Part shown: positions 8,314 to 18,593 of the stretch, piece after piece
Position numbering within the stretch: the first letter of the stretch is position 1
How the letters are laid out: the number at the start of each line of letters is the position of its first letter
Assembly: GCA_964643295.1 (NCBI GenBank)
Contig: CAZXSN010000006.1
Coordinates: 23,445 to 87,444 of the forward strand
Origin: Merdiplasma sp964643295
GTDB lineage: Bacteria; Bacillota; Clostridia; Lachnospirales; Lachnospiraceae
Length of the DNA stretch: 64,000 nucleotides
Reading direction: 5' to 3'
Notes under the pieces: model-generated
Databases searched by the model: none
What the model was told of the DNA's origin: nothing
Seen by the model: only the letters and a program-made list of their open reading frames with translations
Program-made: the position numbers and the translations under genes

Positions 8314-10707
8314 TTAAAAATGTTCCGGTAAGTTATTTATACCACAAGAATCCTCATTTGGATACTGTTTTCGCCAAAATTCACGGATCCTGCCCTCAAT
8401 ATCCCGCAGGGAGCAGACGCACACGTCCTTCCACTCACGCGGAAACATCTGCCGGTAGGCGCTTAAGGTAAAGCGTTCATCCAGAAGAAGGATCACGCCC
8501 CGGTCCTCCTCCGTGCGAATCACTCTCCCCGCCGCCTGCAGCACCTTGTTCATGCCCGGGCAAAGATAGGCGTAGCGAAACCCGTCCTGTCCTCTCCCAT
8601 CGTAATAATTTTTCAGTATCTCCCGCTCGTTGCACACCTGCGGCAGACCGGGGCCCACAATCACGGCGCCGATTAGGCGGTCCCGCTTTAAATCGATCCC
8701 CTCGCCGAAAATGCTGCCCATTACGCAAAAACCTGCCAGACTTTCGCTGCCGCCTTCCGTGAAGGCCTCCAGAAACTCCTCCCGCTCTTTCTCCGTCATG
8801 TGGCTGCTCTGCGTAAGAACGCTCACTTCAGGCGGACAGATCTTATCGAACTCATCCGCCACATCCTTTAGCATCCGGTAGGAGGAGAAAAAGATCAGGT
8901 AGTTGCCCTGTCTTGCCGATACCGCCGCCTTAATATACTCAGCCATCCTGCGGTACTGCTCAGGTCCCCGGCTCGTATAGCGGCTGCTGGTATCCTGCCC
9001 GATAAACACCTGCCGTCTGCTGTCGTCAAAACAGGAGGAGGCGTACACCGCGTAATCATCCGTCGCTGTGCTTAACAGGCTCTTATAGTAATCGATCGGC
9101 AGCAGCGTCGCTGAGAAGAAAATCGTGCTGTTTCCCTTGTTCAGGCATTCCTGCAGGTTCACGGAAGGATCCACGCAAAACAGCCGCAGCAGAAATCTGC
9201 CGTCGGACAGCAGTTCGCAGTAGATCACATAACATTCATCCAAGCGGTCGCAGATCTCCAAAAAGGAGCGCACCGAAAAGTAGAGATCCCGCACCTTTTC
9301 ATTGATCTCCTGATTGCGGGAATCCTCGAGAAACTTCTCCATGATGCCGCAAAGGTTCATCAGCATGATCGGGAAAAGACCGATTTCCTTTAACACCTCA
9401 TATGTTTCGCACCCCCGCTTTAGCTCGAGCAGGTACCGGTTGCAGCGCTCCAGCGCCTGCGCCATCTTCGCGCTGTGTCCTTTTACCGTCTTTTTCAGCG
9501 CCAGAAAATCTTCCTTGTATAGCTCGGCGCTGAACATGTCTCGCCCCCGCTCCACAAGGTTGTGGGCCTCATCGATTAGAAACAGGTAGTCTCCCTTCAC
9601 GCCGTCCGCAAAAAACCGCTTCAGTCTGGCCTGCGGATCAAAGACATAATTGTAGTCGCAGATCACAGCGTCCACCCACAAGGAGACATCCAGGGAAAGT
9701 TCAAACGGGCAGACCATAAACCGGTCCGCCTGCGCCTGCAGTTCCTCCCGTCCAAAGTGGTCCTGAGTGGTAAGCAAATCAAACACCGCGTCGTTGACGC
9801 GGTCAAAGTGCCCTTTCGCGTAAGGGCAGGCCTGCGGATTGCACTCCATGCTCTCTAACCGGCAGATCTTTTCCTTCGCGGTGATCGTCACCGTCTTGTA
9901 CTGTAACCCCTGTCTGTGAAGCAGCGAGAAAGCTTCCTCAGCCACGGTGCGGGCGATCGTCTTGGCCGTCAGATAAAAAATCTTGTCCCCCAGCCCTTCT
10001 CCCACGGCTTTCACAGCCGGGAATACCACGGAAATCGTTTTGCCGGTGCCGGTCGGCGCCTGGATAAAGAGCTTCTTTTTGCGGGCAATCGTGCGGTAGA
10101 CAGCTGCCGCCAGATCACGCTGCCCTTCGCGGTAAGGGAAGGGAAACACGATGCCGCGAATTGATTCCTGGCGGATCGTGCGCCAGCGCACCTGCCAGGA
10201 AGCCCACTTTTTATACTCCTCTAAAACACCTGTAAACCATTCCTCAAGCTGCTTAAACGGTTCCTCCTCGCGAAAGTAACGAAGTTCCTCCGTCTCCAGG
10301 TTGCAGTAGGTCATCTGCACCGTCATGTGATCCTGACCGTTTTGCAGGGCATAGAGATAGGCATAGCATTTCGCCTGCGCCAGATGCACGGGGACCGGTT
10401 CGACTAAAGATTCGAGGCTGCGAAAGATCCCCTTGATCTCATCGATGACCACCCCGTCTTCTTCCTGTATAATGCCGTCGGCCCGCCCCTCCACGGTGAT
10501 GGAAAAATCCCCGCAGGGAAAAGTGCCGGATAACGGCACTTCCGCCTGATAGGACGCTCCCATCCGCCGCTGAATTTTCCGGTGAAGCCTGGCACCTAAA
10601 AGCATGGCCTCCCGGTCCGCCATCGTCCCTTTCCGGTTGTCGATATCCCCGGAGCGCAGAATAAATTCTACCAGATTTCGTACGGAGATCCGTATCTCCT
10701 GCCCCAT
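8314..10707 (-). CDS. Cas4-like nuclease/XPD-type DEAH helicase fusion
   Basis: 797 residues from ATG 10707 (AGGAG upstream). The N-terminal ~180 residues resemble a PD-(D/E)XK nuclease of the Cas4/RecB type: GRADGI, VVIDEIKG (D...ExK) and the trailing QAKCYAYLYA helix. From about residue 190 a superfamily 2 DinG/Rad3/XPD-type helicase follows: motif I APTGTGKT, four cysteines for a 4Fe-4S cluster (CRLESMEC, NPQACPYA, then MVCPFEL), motif II LIDEAHNL, and C-terminal motifs GSIFGEGIDL and QAAGRVIRTEEDRG. Such proteins unwind DNA 5' to 3' in repair. The nuclease-helicase architecture is common in Firmicutes. The 59-residue membrane protein and purL follow downstream. Confidence 0.9.
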   Translation of the reverse strand: MGQEIRISVRNLVEFILRSGDIDNRKGTMADREAMLLGARLHRKIQRRMGASYQAEVPLSGTFPCGDFSITVEGRADGIIQEEDGVVIDEIKGIFRSLESLVEPVPVHLAQAKCYAYLYALQNGQDHMTVQMTYCNLETEELRYFREEEPFKQLEEWFTGVLEEYKKWASWQVRWRTIRQESIRGIVFPFPYREGQRDLAAAVYRTIARKKKLFIQAPTGTGKTISVVFPAVKAVGEGLGDKIFYLTAKTIARTVAEEAFSLLHRQGLQYKTVTITAKEKICRLESMECNPQACPYAKGHFDRVNDAVFDLLTTQDHFGREELQAQADRFMVCPFELSLDVSLWVDAVICDYNYVFDPQARLKRFFADGVKGDYLFLIDEAHNLVERGRDMFSAELYKEDFLALKKTVKGHSAKMAQALERCNRYLLELKRGCETYEVLKEIGLFPIMLMNLCGIMEKFLEDSRNQEINEKVRDLYFSVRSFLEICDRLDECYVIYCELLSDGRFLLRLFCVDPSVNLQECLNKGNSTIFFSATLLPIDYYKSLLSTATDDYAVYASSCFDDSRRQVFIGQDTSSRYTSRGPEQYRRMAEYIKAAVSARQGNYLIFFSSYRMLKDVADEFDKICPPEVSVLTQSSHMTEKEREEFLEAFTEGGSESLAGFCVMGSIFGEGIDLKRDRLIGAVIVGPGLPQVCNEREILKNYYDGRGQDGFRYAYLCPGMNKVLQAAGRVIRTEEDRGVILLLDERFTLSAYRQMFPREWKDVCVCSLRDIEGRIREFWRKQYPNEDSCGINNLPEHF

Positions 10708-11393
10708 AGCCTGCTCCTTCAGACCGCTCGCACGGTCGCTGCCTGATTGCCTGGTTTCCCGTTTTCTATGTCTTTTTGCTTTTAAGAGCTGGTTCCCTTT
10801 TTGCGTTTGCAGGGGAATGCCCTATATTAGAAATCCTGCCCGGAACCCTGAAACACACCCGGAAACGCATACGCTCTCCCTGTCATTTTCTCGGCGGGAT
10901 TCTTCACTCCTAACTGCTCGTCTTGCCGCTTCCTGTTCCGTGTAGGCTATCCTAAAGGCTCCTTAAACGTGGCCTCATATCTTCTGTCTGCCCAAACGTT
11001 CCATCGCTTCGAGGCGCAAAACCAAAGCCCTAAATAATGTCGAAGACCTGGTATCTCTACTGATAAGGAACACTTCATACCAGCCTGAAACAGGGACGCT
11101 CGAGCCCCAAAGCCGCCCAGTCCTTAGGGATTTAAGTTTAAACCGACAGACGCTTCTTTTCAGGTATCGGAAGGAAGCTGGAATTGTCACAGCCTCTGCC
11201 GGACATCTCAGGAGAAACTCTTTCAGGGGAAACTGTCTCTTCCCGGAAAGAATTATACCATGCTTTGCTCCTCTTCACCACAATTTGTTCTCCTTCAGAT
11301 CGATACCTCCATCCGCAGATCTTCCCGTGATCTGCAGATCCCCAAGGATACGGGCGTTTCCGCGGGGCAAGGAAAAGCAAGATTGGAAATGGG
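10708..11393. other. Intergenic stretch, no gene supported
   Basis: About 690 bp between the helicase start and the terminator of the large secreted protein gene. Short frames exist on both strands but have no ribosome binding site, family resemblance or sensible composition. No tRNA or riboswitch signature was seen. The promoter of the helicase gene must lie here, but I could not pick out a convincing -35/-10 pair. Confidence 0.5.
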
Positions 11394-11433
11394 AAAAGAA
11401 AAAAGATACGCACCAGACCAGCCGGTGCGTATC
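11394..11433 (-). terminator. Rho-independent terminator of the secreted Ig-like protein gene
   Basis: GATACGCACC (11405-11414) pairs perfectly with GGTGCGTATC (11424-11433), a 10-bp stem with a 9-nt loop. On the minus strand the stem is followed directly by TTTTTTC and TTTTCCC. It lies about 80 bp past the stop codon at 11516. Confidence 0.9.
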
Positions 11434-11515
11434 CCTTTACTTACTTATCCTGGCGCAATGCAGGAATCTCTTTATTCTCTATCTTCTGCCGCAGACCGAA
11501 ACGTCTGTGCTGCGA

Positions 11516-14500
11516 TTATTTAACCGTCACTTTGCACTTCTTCGTTACTTTTCCGCAGGTCACTGTGATGGTAGCGGTTCCCTTCTTCTTCCCGGTGATG
11601 ACACCCTTGGAATCTACCGTCGCTACACTCGTCTTGGATGACTTGTAGGTAATCGTATCTGTGCAGTCCGCCGGAGCTGCCTTCGCCTTCAAGGCAACCG
11701 TCTTCCCTACCTTCACACTAACTTTGCTTTGAACACCTGTCAGCTTTGTGCAGGGAACTGCCGGCACCGTAACTTTACATTTCGCGGTCTTCTTACCGGC
11801 CTTCACAGTAATCGTAGCGGTACCCACTCCCACAGCCTTAATCTTGCCCTTCGAGGAGACGGTCGCTACCTTCTTATTGGAAGTGGTAAAGGTCACCTTA
11901 TCCTGGCTCGTTACAGGCGAAAGCACCGGCTTCAGCGTTAAAGTCTTACCTTTCTTCAGCGTTTCATTCTTATTGATGCCGGTAATCTTCGTCGTTGTCA
12001 CAGCCGCTTTCTTTACCGTCACCTTGAAGGATTTCTTTGTGCCGCTCTTTAACGTCACCGTAACGGTTGCTGTACCCGCCTTTGACTGAGCAGTCAGTTT
12101 AAATGTGCCAGCCTTCTTGTTAATGTTGGAAACCTTCACTACAGAAGTTTTGCTGGACTTTACGCTGGCCACGTAATCGCCGGTGGTCATCTTGGTGACT
12201 TTAAACGCAGTCGTGCTCTGTTTTGTCTGCATGGTAAGGTTGCTTGCCGTAAGCTTGATTGTCGCTTTCAGTTTCGCGGTCTTCCTGGTTTCCTTTTCAC
12301 CGCAGACGCTGCAGGTTCTCGTCTCTTCGCCTTCTGCCAAAGCGGTTGCCTTCTTCGTTTCGGTCCAGCTGCCCCAGCTGTGAGCACCAGTCGCAGGAAT
12401 AGACTCCGTTTTGGTCTTTCCGCAGCCATTCTTGCAGGTAAAGGTTTTCACGCCCGGCTTTACGCACGTCGCAGGTGTAGTCACTTTCCCTTCATCCCAA
12501 GCATGAGCTTCCGGATCAACAGGGATAGACTCCGTTTTCGTCTTCCCACACAACTTACAGGTATAGGTTTTCACACCAGGCTTCGTACATGTCGCTGGTG
12601 TCGTCACTTTCCCTTCATCCCAAACATGAGCTTGCGGATCAACAGGAATTTCCTCTGTTGTCATCGTTCCGCAGCCATTCCTACAATAAAATGTTCTGAC
12701 GCCTTTTTCTGTGCACGTCGCAGGCTTTGTCACAGTTCCGTTATCCCAGTCGTGGGCATCTGGATCAATCGCAGAAGTCACTCTAATTTCATTATTCTCA
12801 ATGAATCCACAATCTACACACTCCCGATATGACGTCCCCTGCTCAGTACAGGTTGCTGGCCTCTCGACATCCTCAAAATGATGTCCTTCCGAACACACTC
12901 CATCAAACCAATAATCACGTCGGCATACTTCATTCCATTCTTCATCGCCGTTCTCATAGACTTCTCGCTGTTCCACAGCAAGACTAATGCCCGTTCCCCA
13001 GTCTCCTTTTCGGATTAGTACCGGTACCAACCAATCTTCTGTACCCTCTTTTACATCCCAAGCATTGGAATCCTTGTTAACAAGATGAACACGATAATCT
13101 TCGTTTCCAATAAGTGGAATTGTTTCCTTCTCTGATCCTACGATGGAACGCTCCATATACAGATCAAACAATTCAGAGTTGTTAAGATCCAATTCATCTC
13201 CGAGATCCACATAATACTGAAAACCCTCGACACTTCCAAGAGTTACAGGAAAGAGCACATTATACTCTCTGGTAACATTCACATATAGAATTCGGCCCGT
13301 CTCCTCCTGCGGTACACCATTTTTTATAACAAAGACCTTGATAAGGTTTTCAATAGAACGATATCCTTTTTCCTTGGATGCATCCACTTCAATGGACTTT
13401 CCATCATCGCGGACTCGAAGCTCTACCTGGCCCCAAGCTTCCTTCTGATTTTCTGGAGTATCAATTTCCACATAATAATCGTCTACGGGATCGAAATGAT
13501 AAGCACCCTCCTCATCTCTCCATTGGCGATTTAACGCAGTCGTTACAGTTTTCCGGTCACCTGCTCTTATTCCGTTATTGTCATTTTCATAAAATAAATC
13601 AAGTCTCCAAGCTTCCTCTCTTACCATCACCACATAACTTTTTATCGCCTGTTTTCCTGTCAGAGGATCTATATAAGTGAGATTAACCTCAAAGCTGCCA
13701 GATTGATCCCCTGCTATTACGGCCCACCCATTATCTTCCTCTCTGTACTCGACTGTCAATTCAGGGCTGGTTTCAATATTCTGCACCTCTATCCAAAATT
13801 CCTCGCCGTCAGGATGACTGGCGTCCCTGATCCACATACGAACATTTTTATCAAACCCAAGCTCATCTCCTGAAAAAATGTCTAAGTCCCATGGATCAGT
13901 ATAAGGCCATTCCACCGAGTATTCCAGTTCACGCAACTCCACCCACAAATCACGTTCAGAGACATTCACATTATTAATGTAGATTACCAGGTTTACTTGG
14001 AAACCTCCTAATCCCGAATCCTGCCCATACTCATCCTTAAGAAGTTCTCCATTCAAAGTAATGGTATGTCCGTCTTCCGATTCTTCAAAATAGTTGCTGC
14101 TCGATTCAGATGGAATAAACTTACTGTCATCACCTTCGTCCGTATATGTTCCGATTGTCCATTCGTATCTGACATCTTCTTTAAGGTCATCCAAGTTTTC
14201 TGTATTCAGGCTGAGCTTATACTGCTCATCTGTAAACATCCAGGTCCATCCACCATTATCACCACGCAGATTGTCAAACCAGGCGCTGTAGTCATGATCA
14301 TAAAATTGGATTCCAGTTCCAAAAACTTCCTCATATTCTCCATCCGGGTCATCCTGATTTTTCGGACGATAGGCAATCACATTCAAACCCGTTCCCCAGG
14401 GCACTTTCTTAACGATTTGGAAAGAATCCGTATCTACCATACCACTATCCGTTGTGTATGACGTTTCGGAATTCCCATAAGTGATAGAAAAATCATTAGG

Positions 14501-15820
14501 GTCCCAGTCTGTCAGTGCAAATTTGACATCGTTCAGCAGTTCGTCACCAGTATTTGTGATCCAGTATAACCTTGGAGTAAACGTTACCTTTTTCCCTGGA
14601 GCAACATCCCAAAACTCCTCTTTCGTCATCCCTTCCGGTTCCACGTTCAACCGATAATAGCCGCCCTGTACATCTACATAAAAATCATAATCACAGGATT
14701 CCTTCGTTCCATCTTCCAGAGATATCTCAGCCGTTGCCTCACCATAAATCCAACCCGGTGTTCCAGTAGATTTAATAACCAGAGATTTACCATCATCCGA
14801 GGTAGTGATTTCCACGAGTTCCTCCCAATCTACTTTTGTGCTGCTCCCATCTTCTTCGTAGCGTCCCGCTTCAGAAACATCATAGGACACCTGATAATTG
14901 TCAAGTTCCTCTTCCACCCAACCCTGGTCCTGCTGGAAACTAGCTCTGCGAACAGCAAATCCAATGGTCATTGTTTCGCCTGCCAGAAGGTAATTATCAT
15001 CTATTGGATAAAGCGGATTCATAAAATATTTATAATCATCTCGTACTTCAACATCAAACGTTTGAACCCCGTCACCGCTGTCTCCCTCCGCTTTTTCATA
15101 GACAAAGCGAAGCTGTGCCTGACCAGCAGCCAGAGCTTCAACATGCCAGTTGCCGTCATCATCCCTATATGGGCGTAAAATATTTTCATCGGTTACCTCA
15201 AGGGTAAATTCCGTCCAGCCATCGACTTCATCCCCATCATCGTTAACGCCATTAAAGTACACGTCATGCCCAAACCATAAATCTTCCCCAACAACCATCC
15301 TGTTATGATAATATGGATCGAATACACCAGAAGTGAAGTAATACTCATACGAAGCCGCACCGTCTGCGCTCAGGTTCTGCTCCTCCAGGGCATCTTCCTC
15401 TTCCTCGAAAAGCGAATCCTCGGTCTCGATCTCCTCAGAAACCGGTTCTTCTCCTTCCGGCAGGGAATCCTGAAGAACAACATCCTCCGGTACTGCTTCC
15501 TCAAGCGGTTCTTCCTCCGGAACTTCCGGTTCTGCCGGTATCTCTGGAACTGCCGGCTCTTCCGGCACTTCCTCCAGCAGGATATCTCCGCCCTCTATCA
15601 GCTCTGCTGCGGCATCCTCCTGTGCCTCTTCCGGTACTTCCGGCTGCCCGGACACATCCTCCAGTGTCGCCCCCTCCGACACGGATTCGACTACCACTTC
15701 GTCCTCAAAGAGATCTCCTTCGATCTCCCCGGCGAACGTGACAAGGGCACTGTCCCCCATCAGCAGGGCAAGCGTCAGTCCCCACGCGGCTGCCCGTTTC
15801 CAGATACTGCCTTTTTTCAT
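11516..15820 (-). CDS. Large secreted protein with Cys-repeat and Big_2 Ig-like domains
   Basis: I start at ATG 15820 (MKKGSIWKRAAAWG) behind AGGAGGG, giving about 1,434 residues; an upstream in-frame start adds 25 non-signal residues. A signal peptide (cleavage near TFA-GE) is followed by ~130 residues of very acidic Pro/Glu/Val sequence. About 800 residues of Ig/beta-sandwich-like sequence with no family I can name come next. From about 1,000 residues on there are five ~45-residue modules with paired CxxC-type cysteines and the framework ATCTxxGVxTYxC, resembling zinc-ribbon-like repeats seen in clostridial surface proteins. At least three Big_2 (bacterial Ig-like group 2) modules end the protein. 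There is no sortase motif or C-terminal membrane helix, so it is secreted or held non-covalently. The central section is visibly more AT-rich than both ends. Confidence 0.85.
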   Translation of the reverse strand: MKKGSIWKRAAAWGLTLALLMGDSALVTFAGEIEGDLFEDEVVVESVSEGATLEDVSGQPEVPEEAQEDAAAELIEGGDILLEEVPEEPAVPEIPAEPEVPEEEPLEEAVPEDVVLQDSLPEGEEPVSEEIETEDSLFEEEEDALEEQNLSADGAASYEYYFTSGVFDPYYHNRMVVGEDLWFGHDVYFNGVNDDGDEVDGWTEFTLEVTDENILRPYRDDDGNWHVEALAAGQAQLRFVYEKAEGDSGDGVQTFDVEVRDDYKYFMNPLYPIDDNYLLAGETMTIGFAVRRASFQQDQGWVEEELDNYQVSYDVSEAGRYEEDGSSTKVDWEELVEITTSDDGKSLVIKSTGTPGWIYGEATAEISLEDGTKESCDYDFYVDVQGGYYRLNVEPEGMTKEEFWDVAPGKKVTFTPRLYWITNTGDELLNDVKFALTDWDPNDFSITYGNSETSYTTDSGMVDTDSFQIVKKVPWGTGLNVIAYRPKNQDDPDGEYEEVFGTGIQFYDHDYSAWFDNLRGDNGGWTWMFTDEQYKLSLNTENLDDLKEDVRYEWTIGTYTDEGDDSKFIPSESSSNYFEESEDGHTITLNGELLKDEYGQDSGLGGFQVNLVIYINNVNVSERDLWVELRELEYSVEWPYTDPWDLDIFSGDELGFDKNVRMWIRDASHPDGEEFWIEVQNIETSPELTVEYREEDNGWAVIAGDQSGSFEVNLTYIDPLTGKQAIKSYVVMVREEAWRLDLFYENDNNGIRAGDRKTVTTALNRQWRDEEGAYHFDPVDDYYVEIDTPENQKEAWGQVELRVRDDGKSIEVDASKEKGYRSIENLIKVFVIKNGVPQEETGRILYVNVTREYNVLFPVTLGSVEGFQYYVDLGDELDLNNSELFDLYMERSIVGSEKETIPLIGNEDYRVHLVNKDSNAWDVKEGTEDWLVPVLIRKGDWGTGISLAVEQREVYENGDEEWNEVCRRDYWFDGVCSEGHHFEDVERPATCTEQGTSYRECVDCGFIENNEIRVTSAIDPDAHDWDNGTVTKPATCTEKGVRTFYCRNGCGTMTTEEIPVDPQAHVWDEGKVTTPATCTKPGVKTYTCKLCGKTKTESIPVDPEAHAWDEGKVTTPATCVKPGVKTFTCKNGCGKTKTESIPATGAHSWGSWTETKKATALAEGEETRTCSVCGEKETRKTAKLKATIKLTASNLTMQTKQSTTAFKVTKMTTGDYVASVKSSKTSVVKVSNINKKAGTFKLTAQSKAGTATVTVTLKSGTKKSFKVTVKKAAVTTTKITGINKNETLKKGKTLTLKPVLSPVTSQDKVTFTTSNKKVATVSSKGKIKAVGVGTATITVKAGKKTAKCKVTVPAVPCTKLTGVQSKVSVKVGKTVALKAKAAPADCTDTITYKSSKTSVATVDSKGVITGKKKGTATITVTCGKVTKKCKVTVK

Positions 15821-15988
15821 AGCAATCCCTCCTATTGTGCGGCTGTGGAAATTGACATGCGGGAGGACCTGATTTCCCTGCATGTACACAGCCAACTTTT
15901 ATTCAGATCTTATACTAAACTTATTTCCTGGAAAATTGGTATGCAGGCTGCATACTCGAAGAGATTTTTGTTGTTTTTGTGATTTTCC

Positions 15989-17920
15989 TTATTCCACTTT
16001 CCGTTCTGTTACCTCCAGAGCAAATCCGGGGAACGACACTGCCTCATACAGGCTCTCTTCCTGTGTCTGGTCTATCTTCATCCACCGCAGATACGGCAAA
16101 TCGGCAATCACTGAGAAATCATAAACTCCGGTATTGTCTACGCAAAGGGTACTCATCTCCGTCACGTTCTCCAGCGGAGACAGATCCGTGACCAGAGTGC
16201 CTCCGATGACCAGGTTCCTCAGATTCTTAAATTCCTCAATGCCGTCAAGAGACTTCAGCCATCCGCCGAACAGGTCAAGACTGTTTAAGTTTTTCAGGCC
16301 CAGAAGGGGTTCCAGCGTAGTCTGCCCATAATTGTACATCGTAAGCTCCTGCAGAGAGGTCATTCGCCCAACCGTCTCTTCCATCTCACTGCTGAAGGAA
16401 TGAATCATCAGCTTTCTCAGGGAAAGACGCTCCAGCACCGCTGTATCCATCGGCTTCATATCAAAAGCGATCAGTTCCTCCACCTCCATCCCTTCCAGAG
16501 GGGCCAGTTCCTCTACCGAAGTCCCGCTGATATCCAGGACCTTTAATTCCGGAAGGTCCTGCAGGAGCGCAAGATCCGAAAACTTTGTCCCGGCAACGTA
16601 TAGTTCCTCCAGTTCTTTCAGGGAAGTGAGCGCGGAAAATTCCTCAACGGGAGTGTCTCCCAGACTGAGTCTCTTTAAAGGCAGATCCTCCAGGGGAGCA
16701 AGATCGGTAAACAGCTGTCTGTCCAGCACCAGCGTCTCCAGGCTGCTCATGCGGGATACGTCTGTCAGATCGCGGATGGTTCCAGAATCCGGGTCTATTA
16801 CCTGCCCATTTATCGAATGCGATCGTCCATTTTGCGTATGTTCATCTTCCTTAAGAAGGATGTGGCTGCCACAGATCCTCAACTCCTTAATCTGGGCCAG
16901 ATCCTTCCTGCGGATCAGTTCTCCGGATGTTTTCCCAAGCTGCTCTCTCACCGCCTGTTCAATCATTTCCGAATGAAACGTGTAGGGGCTCTGACGCCAC
17001 CCAAAATAGATCCCAATGCCCAAAACGATAAGAAGCATAAGCAGTCCGGCAAGGACCGCTCCTTTCCGGTGCTTTCCTTTCCTCTCAGGCTCCACTGCCT
17101 GCCCATCCGCCGGGATCCGCAGAATCGCGGACTTTAACTCCCGGCAGTTCTGATACCTGTTCACGGGATCCATCTGTGTGCACTTTTCCACCACCTGCAG
17201 ACAGGCAGGCGACAGCTCCTCCATCGTCCCGGGATCCGGCTTCACAAAGCTTCCTGTCAGCAGGTAACGGTACACCACGCCCAGCGCATAGACATCCGTG
17301 CGGCAGTCTGTCTGCCTATATCCGTACTGTTCCGGCGCGGCGGTCGGCCTGGTACCGACAAAAACCGTATCATACCCGGAGTCTTCCTTAAACTCCCGCA
17401 CCGTTTCCACATCGATCAGATAGAGATTCTCTTCCGGAGTAAGGACAATGTTCTGGGGCTTTAAATCCCGGTGGATCACCGGCGGATCACACTCATGCAG
17501 CTGAGCGATCATCTCGCAGAGTCGGCCAAGCAGCTCTCCGGCCCTCTCCACACTCATCGGACCTTCCCGCTCCACAATCTCCCAGAGGGTATCACCGGGG
17601 ATATACTCCCGCAAAAGCCACCCTACGCCTTCTTCTTCCCGCCAGAACACACACTGGGGCAAAAAAGAAAAGCTGAGACTTTTCAGATTCTCAGCCTCTT
17701 TTTTCAGGATATCCCGCGCTCTGCCGGAGGCCCTCTTTAAAATCCAGCTTCTGTTTCGCCGGTCCCGCAGCAGATAGACCTGCTCTTCTTCCTTCCAGGA
17801 AAGACAGGAAGCGATCTCATAACTGTCCCGTAAGTACGACGGAAGCGCCATCTCCTGCCGGTACAGCTCCAGAAAGCGCTCTTCTTCCCTGTCTGCCTCG
17901 TTTTTATCTTCCGTGCCCAT
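15989..17920 (-). CDS. Transmembrane Ser/Thr protein kinase with LRR ectodomain
   Basis: Start set at ATG 17920 (MGTEDKNEADREEERF), which follows AAGGGG and begins 14 nt past the upstream stop; 643 residues. An N-terminal Hanks-type kinase shows the ATP-lysine (WILKRA), catalytic loop HRDLKPQN and APE (AAPEQYG). The DFG triad reads DVE, keeping the metal-binding Asp but not Phe or Gly. A basic stretch (ERKGKHRKG) precedes one membrane helix (AVLAGLLMLLIVLGIGIYFG). The outside half is a leucine-rich repeat domain (LKRLSLGDTPVEEF, LKVLDISGTSVEEL, LRNLVIGGTLVTDL). It probably reads an extracellular signal and phosphorylates a cytoplasmic target, possibly the adjacent gene product. Confidence 0.88.
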   Translation of the reverse strand: MGTEDKNEADREEERFLELYRQEMALPSYLRDSYEIASCLSWKEEEQVYLLRDRRNRSWILKRASGRARDILKKEAENLKSLSFSFLPQCVFWREEEGVGWLLREYIPGDTLWEIVEREGPMSVERAGELLGRLCEMIAQLHECDPPVIHRDLKPQNIVLTPEENLYLIDVETVREFKEDSGYDTVFVGTRPTAAPEQYGYRQTDCRTDVYALGVVYRYLLTGSFVKPDPGTMEELSPACLQVVEKCTQMDPVNRYQNCRELKSAILRIPADGQAVEPERKGKHRKGAVLAGLLMLLIVLGIGIYFGWRQSPYTFHSEMIEQAVREQLGKTSGELIRRKDLAQIKELRICGSHILLKEDEHTQNGRSHSINGQVIDPDSGTIRDLTDVSRMSSLETLVLDRQLFTDLAPLEDLPLKRLSLGDTPVEEFSALTSLKELEELYVAGTKFSDLALLQDLPELKVLDISGTSVEELAPLEGMEVEELIAFDMKPMDTAVLERLSLRKLMIHSFSSEMEETVGRMTSLQELTMYNYGQTTLEPLLGLKNLNSLDLFGGWLKSLDGIEEFKNLRNLVIGGTLVTDLSPLENVTEMSTLCVDNTGVYDFSVIADLPYLRWMKIDQTQEESLYEAVSFPGFALEVTERKVE

Positions 17921-17934
17921 AAAGCCTGAACCCC

Positions 17935-18390
17935 TTACAGCAATTTCTTTTCGCCGTGCTTTTCCAGAAACAGCGAAGTCTCTTCCAGATCCTTGTGCCC
18001 CTCGATGCAGCATAAGATCGCCGCGTCTCTGCGTACCTTGGGATACAGCGCTCCCTTCCCCGCCAGAGTCAGAAGATGCTGCGTCTCATCCACGTCCGCC
18101 TTCATGGACAGGCTGATGCGGATGATCACATCCCGCCCCGGAATCCGTTCCCCTTTAAGGATCTGATAGACAAACGGCTTGCTTAAGCAGCTGCGGATGA
18201 TCATCTGTCCCGGCGTACAATGGTATTTTTTCATCAGCTGATCAAGATACTCCACAAAACTGGGATCTTCTATAAGGTCCAGCTTCTTCTCAGAAAACCG
18301 GGCAGGGGCCTCCTTGATCTGATGAAAGAGCTGATCGGTGGAATACCTGCCAAACTCCTCTTTCCCATCTTCCAGAATACTGAATATCAT
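17935..18390 (-). CDS. Small protein with XRE-like HTH core, paired with the kinase gene
   Basis: 151 residues from ATG 18390 with GGAGG at proper spacing. The middle (YLDQLMKKYHCTPGQMIIRS, LSKPFVYQILKGERIPGRDV, IRISLSMKADVDETQHLL) has the spacing of an XRE/Cro-type helix-turn-helix followed by a helical tail. The N-terminal 50 residues are acidic and unrelated to anything I know. The gene ends 14 nt before the kinase start, so the two are co-transcribed. By context it may be a regulator or a phosphorylation substrate of the kinase; that role is inference. Confidence 0.7.
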   Translation of the reverse strand: MIFSILEDGKEEFGRYSTDQLFHQIKEAPARFSEKKLDLIEDPSFVEYLDQLMKKYHCTPGQMIIRSCLSKPFVYQILKGERIPGRDVIIRISLSMKADVDETQHLLTLAGKGALYPKVRRDAAILCCIEGHKDLEETSLFLEKHGEKKLL

Positions 18391-18593
18391 CTTCCCGCCT
18401 CCGTGAACCTTCCTAAAATTTCAACCCTGTTGACCATCTTATCATATCATTTTTTCCCGGATTCCTCAACATCCAAAAAATATTTCGGAAGGGGTTCGTG
18501 GAGCTCTCCTGACGCCCTCTCCCCTTAAGCTCCCAAGCGTCCATTTTCTTTTTCCCGTTCCCTTCTTCCACGCGCTGAGCCGAAAGAGCGGCA

